64,000 nucleotides of DNA from Rhodanobacter panaciterrae. GTDB lineage: Bacteria > Pseudomonadota > Gammaproteobacteria > Xanthomonadales > Rhodanobacteraceae. Positions 27,847-40,287 of the stretch are shown here, piece by piece. The notes beneath the pieces were generated by a model, which was given only the letters and a program-made list of their open reading frames with translations, did no database searches and was not told the origin of the DNA. Position 1 is the first letter of the stretch. Every line of letters begins with the position of its first letter. Location of the stretch: positions 1-64,000 of the forward strand of contig NZ_BMXT01000004.1 in the NCBI RefSeq assembly GCF_014651895.1. The letters run 5' to 3'. The position numbers and the translations under genes were made by a program.

Positions 27847-28416
27847 ATGCCCGCTGCCCTGTCCCTACTCCAGCAACGCCATTCCGTCCCCTCACGTCAG
27901 CTCGACGAGCCCGCACCAGACGAGGCGACGTTGCATGCTCTGCTGGAAGCGGCGATCCGCGTGCCCGACCACGGCAAGCTGGTACCGTTCCGGCTGATCC
28001 GCATGCAAGGCGGGGCAAAGTTGCAATTCGGCGAACGGCTGGCCGCGATCGCAATCCGCAACGATCCCGACATGTCCGAAGCCAAGCGCGAGAAGGAACG
28101 CCTGCGCTATACCTTCGCGCCGCTGGTGCTGGTCGTGGTGGCGCGGATCGACGCCGACAGCAAGGTGCCGGAGATCGAGCAGAAGCTGTGCGCCGGCAAC
28201 GTCGCCTACAACATCCTGCTCGGCGCGTATGCACTGGACTTCGGCGCGCAATGGCTGACCGGCTGGGCCGCGTACGACCGTGAAGTGGCGGCGATCCTCG
28301 GACTGGCCGAACACGAACACGTGGTCGGTTTCGTGCATCTGGGCACGCCGCAGATCGAGGTGCCTGACCGCGATCGCCCGGCGCTGGCCGATCTGCTCAG
28401 CACCTGGGCGCCGTGA
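27847..28416 (+). CDS. Nitroreductase family protein (YdjA-like)
   Basis: A 189-residue FMN-dependent oxidoreductase. It starts with LLQQRHSVPSRQLDEPAPD (the nitroreductase RRS-type segment) and has NVAYNILLGAYALDFGAQWLTGW, where FMN-contacting residues lie. Size and layout match the small YdjA group. GAG is 6 nt before the ATG. It overlaps the exonuclease gene by 4 nt (GTGA). Its physiological substrate is unknown. Confidence 0.85.
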   Translation: MPAALSLLQQRHSVPSRQLDEPAPDEATLHALLEAAIRVPDHGKLVPFRLIRMQGGAKLQFGERLAAIAIRNDPDMSEAKREKERLRYTFAPLVLVVVARIDADSKVPEIEQKLCAGNVAYNILLGAYALDFGAQWLTGWAAYDREVAAILGLAEHEHVVGFVHLGTPQIEVPDRDRPALADLLSTWAP

Positions 28417-29318
28417 ACACGACGGCAAGCGGACTTCCAGCCGTCCATCTGGTCGATGGCAGTCTGTATGTGTTTCGCGCCTGGCATTCGATGCCAGATG
28501 AGTTTTTCGATGCGGATGGCCATCCGGTCAACGCGGTGCACGGGTATACCCGCTTCCTGTGCGAACTGCTGGAACGGGCGCAGCCGGAGCACATCGCGGT
28601 GGCATTCGATGCCTCGCTGACCAGCTCGTTCCGCAACGCAATCTATCCGCCCTACAAGGCCAATCGCGAACTGCCACCACCGGATCTGGAGCGGCAGTTC
28701 GTGCAGTGCCGCGCGGTCACCGAAGCGCTCGGCATCCACCTGATGATCGATCACAGCTTCGAGGCCGACGACCTGATCGGCAGCACCGTGTGGAACCTGC
28801 GTGCACTCGGCTGGCGCAGCGTGATCGTCTCTGCCGACAAGGACTTCGGCCAGCTGCTGGGCGAACACGACGAGCAATGGGACTATGCCCGCAGCCAGCG
28901 CTGGGGGCCGGCCGGCGTGCACGAGAAGCTCGGTGTGCATCCGCATCAGGTCGCCGACTATCTCGCACTGTGCGGCGACGCGGTGGACAACATTCCCGGC
29001 GTGCCCGGCATCGGTGCGAAGACCGCCGCCGCCCTGCTCAGCCACTTCGGCAGCCTCGACATCCTGCTCGACCGCATCGACGAGGTGGCGTTCCTGCGTC
29101 TGCGTGGCGCCGCGACCTGCGCCGCGAAACTGCGCGAGCATGCCGAACAGGCGCGGCTGTATCGACGGCTTACCCGCATCGCGCTGGACGCTCCCGGCGC
29201 CAGCACGATCGAAGTGCTGCTGCGCCGACGCCAGCAGCCCGATCAGCTCGACAGCCTTTGCGAGCAGCTGCGCTTCGGCGCGTTCACCCGCAGTCGCCTG
29301 CGCGCGCTGCTGCGCTGA
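28413..29318 (+). CDS. 5'-3' exonuclease / flap endonuclease-like protein
   Basis: A 301-residue FEN-family nuclease equal to the N-terminal nuclease domain of DNA polymerase I as a separate protein. Metal-binding acidic residues occur in HLVDGSLYVFRAW, VAFDASLTSSFR, SFEADDLIGS and SADKDFGQLL. The DNA-binding H3TH motif is CGDAVDNIPGVPGIGAKTAAALL. It begins with GTG inside the nitroreductase stop (GTGA). A role in RNA-primer or flap removal is likely by family. Confidence 0.92.
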   Translation: MNTTASGLPAVHLVDGSLYVFRAWHSMPDEFFDADGHPVNAVHGYTRFLCELLERAQPEHIAVAFDASLTSSFRNAIYPPYKANRELPPPDLERQFVQCRAVTEALGIHLMIDHSFEADDLIGSTVWNLRALGWRSVIVSADKDFGQLLGEHDEQWDYARSQRWGPAGVHEKLGVHPHQVADYLALCGDAVDNIPGVPGIGAKTAAALLSHFGSLDILLDRIDEVAFLRLRGAATCAAKLREHAEQARLYRRLTRIALDAPGASTIEVLLRRRQQPDQLDSLCEQLRFGAFTRSRLRALLR

Positions 29319-29411
29319 ACCTCACAGACCGGATCATTCCACTCCCCCGGTTGTCGCTATCGACCGGACAGTTCAACATGGCCGCTGGTTTTTCTCGACA
29401 CGCGATCACTG

Positions 29412-29996
29412 ATGAACGATGCCAACCGCATTCCCGCCGACGCCAGCGCCCCGGTGGAAACCCTCTACGAAGGCCGCTGGCTGAGCCTGCGCAAGCGCGG
29501 CCGCTGGGAATACGCCGAGCGCAACAATCCCGGCGGCGCGGTGATCATCCTGGCGGTGACGCCGGACGACAACGTACTGTTCGTCGAGCAGTACCGCGTG
29601 TCGATCCTGCAGAACACCATCGAGATGCCGGCCGGTCTGGTCGGCGACGAGGTCGACCAGGCCGACGAGAGCGCGTTGCTCGCCGCGCAGCGCGAACTGG
29701 AAGAGGAAACCGGCTACCGCTGCGCACGAGTGGAATTCGTCCATTGCGGCCCGTCATCGTCCGGCATGAGCACCGAGATGATCACCTTTGCGCGCGCGTG
29801 GGAGCTGGAAAAAGTGGGGCCCGGCGGCGGCGACGAGACCGAGAACATCGTGGTGCATGAGGTACCACGCCGCGAAGCCGGCGCGTGGCTGTTCGCACGC
29901 GCGGCCGAAGGCTATTCGATCGACCCGAAACTGTTCGCCGGGCTGTGGTTCATCGAACACACCAACCTGCACCAGACTGCACACACCGCCGTCTGA
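29412..29996 (+). CDS. NUDIX hydrolase, ADP-ribose pyrophosphatase-like
   Basis: A 194-residue NUDIX enzyme probably cleaving ADP-ribose or a related nucleoside diphosphate derivative. The catalytic helix is E-x7-RELEEETGY, complete for the metal-binding glutamates, but the preceding loop (GDEVDQADE) is two residues longer than the standard G-x5-E. The N-terminal RWLSLRKRGRWEYAER and VFVEQYR segments resemble NudF. It is convergent with the TMEM43-like gene, with 22 nt between. Confidence 0.88.
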   Translation: MNDANRIPADASAPVETLYEGRWLSLRKRGRWEYAERNNPGGAVIILAVTPDDNVLFVEQYRVSILQNTIEMPAGLVGDEVDQADESALLAAQRELEEETGYRCARVEFVHCGPSSSGMSTEMITFARAWELEKVGPGGGDETENIVVHEVPRREAGAWLFARAAEGYSIDPKLFAGLWFIEHTNLHQTAHTAV

Positions 29997-30018
29997 ACGT
30001 TGAATGCCGCCGACCGAA

Positions 30019-31071
30019 TCAGGATTGCTTCGGTCGTATGGAGCCGCGGCGCAAGCGCCAGATCGCGATGCCGAGACCGAGCAACGTGACCGTCAGCCAG
30101 CCACACAGCATGCGCGTGTCACCACCCAGCCACAGCATGCTGGCCACGGCACCCACGACCATGGCACCCAGACCCAGCGCCAGCAGCACGTCACGCTGGT
30201 CGCGCTGTGCCACCAGCAACAGGAGCGCGCCCAGCGCGGCCAGCAGCACGGCCAGTATCTGCCGGATCAGTACGAACTCCGGCGGCACCGGCAGATCCGG
30301 AAACATGTCGAGCAACGGCACGTCACCCAGCTGCACGTAATAACCCTTGCCGTCGGCGGCCTCGGCTGCAGCCACGATCCGGTCGCCGCTTATCCGCCCG
30401 ACAATGGTCAACTGCTGCAACGGAACTTCATCCCAGCTCACTCGCAGATCGCCCAGCCGCGGATCGCCCGGATGCGCGCTGGTCACCAGATAGTCCTGGT
30501 AAAGAGTGAAACTCGCCGCGAGATTTTCCGGCAATGATTTCGGATCCGGCGCGATCTGCTCCGAACCGGGCAGCGCGTGCAACATCACCGGCCCCAGCTT
30601 GAATCCGCCCAACTGCACCAGACCGGCATCGAACTGCTTGCCACTGATCGGGAAGCTGACGGGATTCGCGTGGCCGCGCGGGTCCTCGAAGTGGCTGGAA
30701 TCCAGTGGCCGATCGACCCAGTCCAGCTCGTAATGGACACTGTCGCCGATACGTATCTCGCGCCACTGGAACATCTCCACGTGACGCACCAGCACTGGCG
30801 TGTTCACCTGCAGGTTGAACTCCGGGTCATGCGGCGCTTCCACCACGTTCGGCGTTCCGACAATGCGTGCCATGTAGCCGTGCTGGCCCGCCTGTGGCTG
30901 GGCATTCGCGTCGAGATCGATCATCTCGCCACCATGCCGACTGGCCGCTGCGCGATAGTTGAGCAGGCCACGCGCCGTCATCGCCACCAACCCGATGCCG
31001 GCCAGCACCAGCAAGGCGCCGGCTATATTCAGCAGCAGCCCGTGCAAGGACAGTCCCTTGCGCAAATTCAT
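30019..31071 (-). CDS. TMEM43-family membrane protein
   Basis: A 350-residue protein with one N-terminal membrane helix (about 12-30), a large extracytoplasmic domain (about 40-270) and three or four C-terminal helices (about 272-340) ending in basic residues RLRRGSIRPKQS. This topology, with EMFQWREI and NPVSFPISGKQF segments, matches the TMEM43/DUF1625 family. Bacterial function is unknown. It overlaps the metallo-beta-lactamase-fold gene by 1 nt, so they are coupled. Confidence 0.82.
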   Translation of the reverse strand: MNLRKGLSLHGLLLNIAGALLVLAGIGLVAMTARGLLNYRAAASRHGGEMIDLDANAQPQAGQHGYMARIVGTPNVVEAPHDPEFNLQVNTPVLVRHVEMFQWREIRIGDSVHYELDWVDRPLDSSHFEDPRGHANPVSFPISGKQFDAGLVQLGGFKLGPVMLHALPGSEQIAPDPKSLPENLAASFTLYQDYLVTSAHPGDPRLGDLRVSWDEVPLQQLTIVGRISGDRIVAAAEAADGKGYYVQLGDVPLLDMFPDLPVPPEFVLIRQILAVLLAALGALLLLVAQRDQRDVLLALGLGAMVVGAVASMLWLGGDTRMLCGWLTVTLLGLGIAIWRLRRGSIRPKQS

Positions 31072-31943
31072 CAGCTCACTCCAGCCGATAATTGCAGTGA
31101 TGCGCCATGCAGTCCGCCCTGCTCATCGGCCGTACCGAAACGGCCGCGCTCGTCGCGGGTCACCCGCGCCAGCGCACAGTCATGATCGTGGGTGAAGAAA
31201 AGCCGCACATCGCGCGCCAGCTTGTCCTCCAGAAACACCTTCTTCTCGTCGATCAGCTTCTCCGGCCAGCGGTCGTAACCCATGGTGATCGGCAGATGCA
31301 CCCAGAACCGGCCGGGGATCAGATCGGCACTGAACACCACACCGCCAACTTCGGCCAGCATCAGGCCCGGTGTATGGCCGTCTGAAAAGCTGAAGCGCAC
31401 CGACTTGCCCAGCGTCTGCGAATACTCGCCTTCGACCAGCTCCAGCCGGCCGCTGGCTTGCAGCAGCGGCTGCAGTTCGGGCACGAACGAGGCGCGATCG
31501 CGCGGATGCGGTTTCAGTGCCCGACGCCAATGCTCGGCACCGACCACGAAGTGCGCGTTCGGAAACAACAGGCGCAATGGTTGACCTTCCTCCCACGCCG
31601 CCAGCAAACCGCCGGCATGATCGAAATGCAGGTGCGACAACACCACCACGTCGATGTCTTCGTGCGACAGACCGACTTCGGCCAGCGACTCCAGCAGCAC
31701 ATGCTGCGACTCGACCACGCCATAACGCTCGCGCAGCGCCGGCTCGAAGAACGCGCCGATGCCGGTCTCGAACAACACGTTGCGGCCGCCAAGGTTCTTC
31801 ACCAGCAGGCAGCGGCAGGCCAGCGGGATACGGTTCTCATCGTCCGGCTTGATCCAGCGCGACCACAACGCTTTCGGCGCGTTGCCGAACATCGCGCCGC
31901 CATCAAGCTGCTGCGAATTGCCGAGGAGGGAGAACAGTTCCAT
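31071..31943 (-). CDS. MBL-fold metallohydrolase
   Basis: A 290-residue enzyme of the metallo-beta-lactamase fold with the metal motif [10 protein letters not shown] and further ligands in [15 protein letters not shown] and FTHDHDC. The closest likely group is uncharacterised hydrolases related to lactonases and glyoxalase II; the substrate cannot be assigned. It lies 9 nt downstream of ggt and overlaps the TMEM43-like gene. Confidence 0.87.
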   Translation of the reverse strand: MELFSLLGNSQQLDGGAMFGNAPKALWSRWIKPDDENRIPLACRCLLVKNLGGRNVLFETGIGAFFEPALRERYGVVESQHVLLESLAEVGLSHEDIDVVVLSHLHFDHAGGLLAAWEEGQPLRLLFPNAHFVVGAEHWRRALKPHPRDRASFVPELQPLLQASGRLELVEGEYSQTLGKSVRFSFSDGHTPGLMLAEVGGVVFSADLIPGRFWVHLPITMGYDRWPEKLIDEKKVFLEDKLARDVRLFFTHDHDCALARVTRDERGRFGTADEQGGLHGASLQLSAGVS

Positions 31944-31952
31944 GGTCTGACC

Positions 31953-33997
<2,045 letters not shown>

Positions 33998-34019
33998 TCA
34001 CAGCGACCGGCCCCACACA

Positions 34020-34078
34020 TCGCCCTCGCGCCGTGGCAACGAGGGCGACGATGCAACACCTCGCCGGCTTGGCCGGCG
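34020..34078. repeat. Two short hairpins between lipoprotein and ferredoxin genes
   Basis: TCGCCCTCG (34020-34028) pairs with CGAGGGCGA (34040-34048), and CGCCGGC (34062-34068) pairs with GCCGGCG (34072-34078). Neither has a T run. They lie just downstream of the lipoprotein stop on the minus strand and could weaken read-through into the ferredoxin-ggt genes. Confidence 0.4.
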
Positions 34079-34089
34079 CGGTCACTTCA

Positions 34090-35747
<1,658 letters not shown>

Positions 35748-35821
35748 GGCGCCGCGCCCTCAGCGGCCAGTACAGGTTGGAGTGTTAGCATGCCGCCCAT
35801 TGTCTTTGAATCACGGCCGCA

Positions 35822-36964
35822 ATGCTCAAGTTCTGGAAGAAGAAGCCCACCGAAACGGGGCCGGCGCAGCCCACCAGCGAGAAGCCCGCCGACGCCGTCG
35901 CGCCGGAAAGCGGTGATCCGCTGTTGCACGAGGCACTGGCGGAAGTCCCCGCGCCCGCCGAAACGCAGCCCGAGGCCGAACGCTTCGCCGCGCCGGCCAT
36001 CGAACCCGCAGCCACCGCAGAGGCTCCAACACCGACCAAGCGCAGCTGGCGCGAACGGCTGTCCGGCAATGCCTTCGCGCGCGGCCTCAGCTCGCTGTTC
36101 GTGCGTCATCCCAAGCTCGACGACGATCTGCTCGACGAGCTGGAAACCACGCTGATCACCGCCGACGTAGGCGTCGAAGCCAGCAGTGAGCTCGTGGAAG
36201 GTCTGCGCAAGCGCATGCACAAGCGCGAGTTCGCCGATGCGCCCGCCTTGCTGGCCGCCTTGCGCCAGGCGCTGGTCGCGCTGCTGAAGCCGGTCGAACA
36301 ACCGCTGGACGTGCGCGGCAAACAGCCGTACGTGGTGCTCGTCGTCGGCATCAACGGCGCCGGCAAGACCACCACCATCGGCAAACTGGCGCGCCGCTGG
36401 CGCGATGAGAAACGCGCGGTGATGCTGGCCGCTGGCGACACCTTCCGTGCCGCCGCCGTCGAACAACTGAAGACCTGGGGCGAACGCAACCAGGTGCCGG
36501 TGATCTCGCAGGGTCAGGATGCCGACGCCGCCAGCGTGATTTTCGACGCATTGCAGGCCGCGCGTTCGCGCGGCACCGACGTGCTGATCGCCGACACCGC
36601 CGGGCGCCTGCACACCCAAGGCGGCCTGATGGACGAACTGGGCAAGATCGCCCGCGTGCTGAAGAAAATCGACGACGCTGCGCCGCACGAAGTGCTGATG
36701 GTGATCGACGGCACTACCGGCCAGAACGCGGTCAACCAAGTACGCCAGTTCCGCCAGATCGTCGGCGTCACCGGCCTGGTCGTGACCAAGCTCGACGGCA
36801 CCGCCAAGGGCGGCGTGGTGTTTGCGCTGGCACGCGAGTTCGGCCTGCCGATTCGCTACGTCGGCCTCGGCGAGACCGCCACCGACCTGCGCGTATTCGA
36901 GGCCGAGGCGTTTGTCGACGGCCTGCTGCCAGCCAGCCTTGGCGACGGGCATGGGCATGACTGA
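35822..36964 (+). CDS. ftsY: Signal recognition particle receptor FtsY
   Basis: A 380-residue SRP receptor GTPase that docks ribosome-SRP complexes at the inner membrane. An acidic, Pro/Ala-rich A domain (about 1-75) precedes the N domain and the GTPase. G motifs are GINGAGKTTTIGKLA, the DTFRAAAVEQL insertion, DTAGRLHTQ and TKLDGTAKGG. It is followed after 22 nt by the AsmA-like gene. Confidence 0.96.
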   Translation: MLKFWKKKPTETGPAQPTSEKPADAVAPESGDPLLHEALAEVPAPAETQPEAERFAAPAIEPAATAEAPTPTKRSWRERLSGNAFARGLSSLFVRHPKLDDDLLDELETTLITADVGVEASSELVEGLRKRMHKREFADAPALLAALRQALVALLKPVEQPLDVRGKQPYVVLVVGINGAGKTTTIGKLARRWRDEKRAVMLAAGDTFRAAAVEQLKTWGERNQVPVISQGQDADAASVIFDALQAARSRGTDVLIADTAGRLHTQGGLMDELGKIARVLKKIDDAAPHEVLMVIDGTTGQNAVNQVRQFRQIVGVTGLVVTKLDGTAKGGVVFALAREFGLPIRYVGLGETATDLRVFEAEAFVDGLLPASLGDGHGHD

Positions 36965-36986
36965 TCCACGCTGGCGAGGCTGAGCG

Positions 36987-38054
36987 ATGTCGCACCGACT
37001 GCGGCTGATCCTGCTGGTGCTTGGCGGCCTCGTGCTGACGCTGGTACTCGTCGCGCTGATCGCGGTCTATCTGGTGCTGCAACCGGATCGCTTCACCCGC
37101 ATGCTGCAGACCCAGGCACATGCCGCCGGACTGGAATTGAACCTGGCCAGCCCAGCCAGCCCGACCCTGTTTCCGCGCCCGGCGCTGGATCTCGACGGCA
37201 TCACGCTCAATGCAGAAGGTGCCAACGTCCCGATCCTGCTGGCTGCCCGCGGCCGACTGGCGCTGCCCTGGCGTACGCTGTTCGGCGGCCCCACGGTGAT
37301 CTCGCAACTGCAGATCGATTCGCCGCGAGTCGATCTGGACGCACTGCAGGAGTGGCTGGCCGCCCTGCCCGCGCAGCCGGCAGGTGCGCCACCGAACATT
37401 CCACGCATCGACACCGGCATCAGCATCAACCATGGCAGCGTGGTGCGCGGCAATGAGCTGCTGCTCGACAACGTCGCGCTGGAAGCCGGCAGCCTGATCT
37501 CGGGCCAGCCGTTTCCGCTCAGCCTGTCCGCCACTACCGCGGCGAACACGCCAGTGCAATTGCGGCTGTCTGCCACGCCGCGAATCGAAGGCAATACGCT
37601 GCAACTGGACAACATCACCCTGCACCTGTCGCAAGGCAGCGCGATGACGCTCGCGCTCACCGGCAACGCACACTGGCATGGCGCCGCCGATGCCGCTGCC
37701 AGCCTCACCGGCAAGCTTGACCAGGCCGATGCCGGTCAATACGACATTGCGCTCGGGCTGACTCCGGCCGACCAGAACAACCCGCTGCTGCTCGCACTGA
37801 AACTCGACGGCCCCGACAACCACGCCGACCTGCGCCTGCCGCCGCTGGCGCTGGCGCATTGGTGGAGCCAACTCGGCGACGAACAGGCACCGCAATTGAG
37901 TGTGCCGCCGATAAATGGCCATGCTGAAATCGCGAAGATCGAAACCGGCGGCATCAGCATCGAAGGGCTTACCGTACAGACCGGCGACAGCGTCCCTGCG
38001 GCCGTCAGCACCGCCGCGACACCGGCGAAATCCGCCATCAGCAAGAAGCCATGA
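36987..38054 (+). CDS. AsmA-like inner-membrane-anchored protein
   Basis: A 355-residue protein with one N-terminal membrane anchor (about 7-30) and a long beta-rich periplasmic region starting LQPDRFTRMLQTQAHAAGLELNL, the entry pattern of AsmA-family proteins, followed by PTLFPRPALDLDGITL. It is shorter than canonical AsmA. The family is linked to outer-membrane lipid transport or assembly. It overlaps mutY by 4 nt. Confidence 0.78.
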   Translation: MSHRLRLILLVLGGLVLTLVLVALIAVYLVLQPDRFTRMLQTQAHAAGLELNLASPASPTLFPRPALDLDGITLNAEGANVPILLAARGRLALPWRTLFGGPTVISQLQIDSPRVDLDALQEWLAALPAQPAGAPPNIPRIDTGISINHGSVVRGNELLLDNVALEAGSLISGQPFPLSLSATTAANTPVQLRLSATPRIEGNTLQLDNITLHLSQGSAMTLALTGNAHWHGAADAAASLTGKLDQADAGQYDIALGLTPADQNNPLLLALKLDGPDNHADLRLPPLALAHWWSQLGDEQAPQLSVPPINGHAEIAKIETGGISIEGLTVQTGDSVPAAVSTAATPAKSAISKKP

Positions 38055-39097
38055 GCGCAACCGTTGCCGCCCGCCTGCTGCGCTGGTTCGATCAGCACGG
38101 CCGCAAGGATCTGCCGTGGCAACACCCACGTGATGCCTACCGTGTGTGGCTGTCCGAAGTGATGCTGCAGCAGACCCAGGTCGCCACCGTCATCGGTTAC
38201 TTCGAGCGTTTCATCAACGCGCTGCCGACGCTGCGTGATCTCGCCGCTGCCGACGAAGACACCGTGCTGGCGCTGTGGTCAGGCCTCGGCTACTACCGTC
38301 GCGCGCGCTTCCTGCATCGCGCCGCGCAGATTTGCATGGCGCAACATGGCGGCGAACTGCCACGCGATTTCGATGCGCTGTGCGCCTTGCCCGGTATCGG
38401 CCGCTCTACCGCCGGGGCCATCCTGGCGCAGGCGCATGGACTGCGTTTCGCGATCCTCGATGGCAACGTCAAGCGCGTGCTCACCCGCTATCACGGCATC
38501 CACGGCCATCCGGGCGAAAGCGCCGTGGGAAAGCAGCTGTGGCAGCATGCCGAAGCGCACACACCGACCGCCCGGGTTGCCGACTACACCCAGGCGATCA
38601 TGGATCTCGGCGCCACCCTCTGCGTGCGCTCGCGCCCGCGCTGTGAGGACTGTCCGCTGACCAGCGACTGCATCGCGTACCGCGACGATCTCACCACGCT
38701 GCTACCCAGCCGCAAGCCCGGAAAAACCCTTCCCACCCGCGCCACCGTGATGCTGATTCTGCGCGACAGCCTGGGCCGTGTGCTGCTGGAACGGCGTGGC
38801 CCGCAGGGCGTGTGGTCAGGCCTGTGGAGCTTGCCCGAAGCGACCGATCCCGATGGTGCCTGGCGCATAGCGCAACAGCATGCGCAGATCGACGACGTGC
38901 AAACCCTCGCCCCGTTCACCCACGTGTTCAGCCACTATCGGCTGAACATTGAGCCACTGCTGTTCGATCGCGCGACAGCACAGCGCGGCATCGCCGATAA
39001 TCCGCAACTGCGCTGGTGCAGTGCTAACGAACTCAGCGCACTTGGCCTGCCTGCGCCCGTGCGCACGCTACTGCTGCAAATCAACGACGCCGGCTGA
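38051..39097 (+). CDS. mutY: A/G-specific adenine glycosylase
   Basis: A 348-residue base-excision enzyme that removes adenine paired with 8-oxoguanine. The catalytic glutamate is in WLSEVMLQQTQVATVIGYF and the helix-hairpin-helix Asp in GIGRSTAGAIL...ILDGNVKRVL. The 4Fe-4S cysteines are in the CVRSRPRCEDCPLTSDC stretch. A NUDIX-like C-terminal domain recognises 8-oxoG. It overlaps the AsmA-like gene and is followed by yggX, the widespread mutY-yggX pair. Confidence 0.96.
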   Translation: MSATVAARLLRWFDQHGRKDLPWQHPRDAYRVWLSEVMLQQTQVATVIGYFERFINALPTLRDLAAADEDTVLALWSGLGYYRRARFLHRAAQICMAQHGGELPRDFDALCALPGIGRSTAGAILAQAHGLRFAILDGNVKRVLTRYHGIHGHPGESAVGKQLWQHAEAHTPTARVADYTQAIMDLGATLCVRSRPRCEDCPLTSDCIAYRDDLTTLLPSRKPGKTLPTRATVMLILRDSLGRVLLERRGPQGVWSGLWSLPEATDPDGAWRIAQQHAQIDDVQTLAPFTHVFSHYRLNIEPLLFDRATAQRGIADNPQLRWCSANELSALGLPAPVRTLLLQINDAG

Positions 39098-39166
39098 GCC
39101 CACGTCGCAAGCTCCGCACTTCACCCCGGCAGTGAACGACCAACACGGCCGACAAGGAACCAGACC

Positions 39167-39445
39167 ATGAGCCGCACCATCCATTGCGCCAAGCTCGGCA
39201 TCGACGCCGAAGGCCTCGACTTCGCCCCCTGGCCCGGCCCGCTCGGTCAGCGCATCTACGCAGAGATCTCCAAGCCCGCGTGGCAGCAGTGGCTGGCCCA
39301 CCAGACCACGCTGATCAACGAATACCGGCTCAATCCGCTCGACCCGAAAGCACGCAAATACCTCGCCGAGGAGATGGAGAAATTCCTGTTCGGCGGCGAC
39401 TTCGCCAAGGCCTCCGGCTTCACCGCCCCCGACGCCGAGTCTTGA
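39167..39445 (+). CDS. yggX: Fe(2+)-trafficking protein YggX
   Basis: A 92-residue small protein protecting Fe-S clusters from oxidative damage. It keeps the conserved N-terminal cysteine (IHCAKLG), LGQRIYAEISKPAWQQWL and YLAEEMEKFLFG. It lies 69 nt after mutY. Its stop codon is inside the -35 box of the tRNA-Phe promoter. Confidence 0.94.
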   Translation: MSRTIHCAKLGIDAEGLDFAPWPGPLGQRIYAEISKPAWQQWLAHQTTLINEYRLNPLDPKARKYLAEEMEKFLFGGDFAKASGFTAPDAES

Positions 39446-39470
39446 CGAAACGCCGCGTATTCGGTCTAAT
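39442..39470 (+). promoter_or_regulatory. Sigma-70 promoter of tRNA-Phe
   Basis: TTGACG (39442-39447), a 17-nt spacer and TCTAAT (39465-39470), followed by a GCGCGGC discriminator. The -35 box overlaps the yggX stop codon. The tRNA begins 58 nt after the -10 box, leaving a processed 5' leader of about 50 nt. Confidence 0.75.
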
Positions 39471-39528
39471 GCGCGGCTCCACGCAACATCGGCAACCCTC
39501 GCGGTTGTCCCGTGGAAGCAAGGTTTCC

Positions 39529-39604
39529 GGCCGAGTAGCTCAGTTGGTAGAGCAGGGGATTGAAAATCCCCGTGTCGGCGGTTCGATTCCGTCCTCGGCC
39601 ACCA
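39529..39604 (+). tRNA. tRNA-Phe (anticodon GAA)
   Basis: A 76-nt cloverleaf with acceptor GGCCGAG/CTCGGCC and encoded ACCA. The anticodon loop TTGAAAA within GGGGA/TCCCC gives GAA. It has its own promoter and a terminator 17 nt downstream, so it is a single-gene unit. Confidence 0.97.
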
Positions 39605-39620
39605 TGTACAGCATCGTCTG

Positions 39621-39648
39621 AGCCCACTTTCGCGAGTGGGCTTTTTCG
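39621..39648 (+). terminator. Rho-independent terminator of tRNA-Phe
   Basis: AGCCCACT and AGTGGGCT form an 8-bp stem with a TTCGCG loop, followed by TTTTCGTTT. It closes the tRNA-Phe unit. Confidence 0.88.
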
Positions 39649-39825
39649 TTTGCGAAGCGGCCTAAAAACATGGCATGACTGGACTATCGACATCCTCAGA
39701 GTCCACTCCGTTCCGACGATTCATCCAGCATGGTGAATCGGCGCCATGGCATGCGACACGTTTTACCCGCGACCAACGGTGCTACATTCGGCCCTCAACC
39801 ACCAAAAACGTAGGGGGATATGCGT

Positions 39826-40287
39826 ATGAGTCGGAAAGGATTTGCCGTTCGATCGGCGTTGCTCGTGGGGCTGATGGCCGCTGCATTCGCCGGCCCTGCC
39901 CTCGCGCAGCAGCAACCCAGCGCGGGGCTTGGCAGTGCATGGCCCACCGATACGCAGGACGTGAGCAGCATGCCTGGTTACCACGTCTACACCTGGGTCA
40001 AGTCAGGCGTGAAGTACATCCAGGTCAACGACTACTCGGGCAATGTCCTGGTAGCCGTGGCCACAGCGAACGGCGTGTTCCTGCCATTGCCGATGGGCAG
40101 CAGCGCGAAGAATCTTCAAACGCCGCAGGGTGACTCCTCCAGTCCGGCGCCGACGACAGGCGCCACGGTCTATCAGGACGATTCGGTGCAGGTCACGGCC
40201 ACACCACAAAGCAATGGCGCAGTGATGTTCCAGGCAGCAGCGGCACCTTGCACCGATCCGGTCGAGTGCAGCACGCACGTCAACTGA
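39826..40287 (+). CDS. Small secreted protein of unknown function
   Basis: A 153-residue exported protein: basic start MSRKGFAVR, a hydrophobic core and a likely cleavage after GPALA. The mature part has SMPGYHVYTWVKSGVKYIQVND and FLPLPMG, a low-complexity Ser/Pro/Thr stretch and two C-terminal cysteines (PCTDPVECSTHVN). No family is recognised. The ATG at 39826 lies 8 nt after GGGGG; the ATG 6 nt earlier is too close. Its last 8 nt overlap the convergent sensor gene. Confidence 0.75.
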   Translation: MSRKGFAVRSALLVGLMAAAFAGPALAQQQPSAGLGSAWPTDTQDVSSMPGYHVYTWVKSGVKYIQVNDYSGNVLVAVATANGVFLPLPMGSSAKNLQTPQGDSSSPAPTTGATVYQDDSVQVTATPQSNGAVMFQAAAAPCTDPVECSTHVN

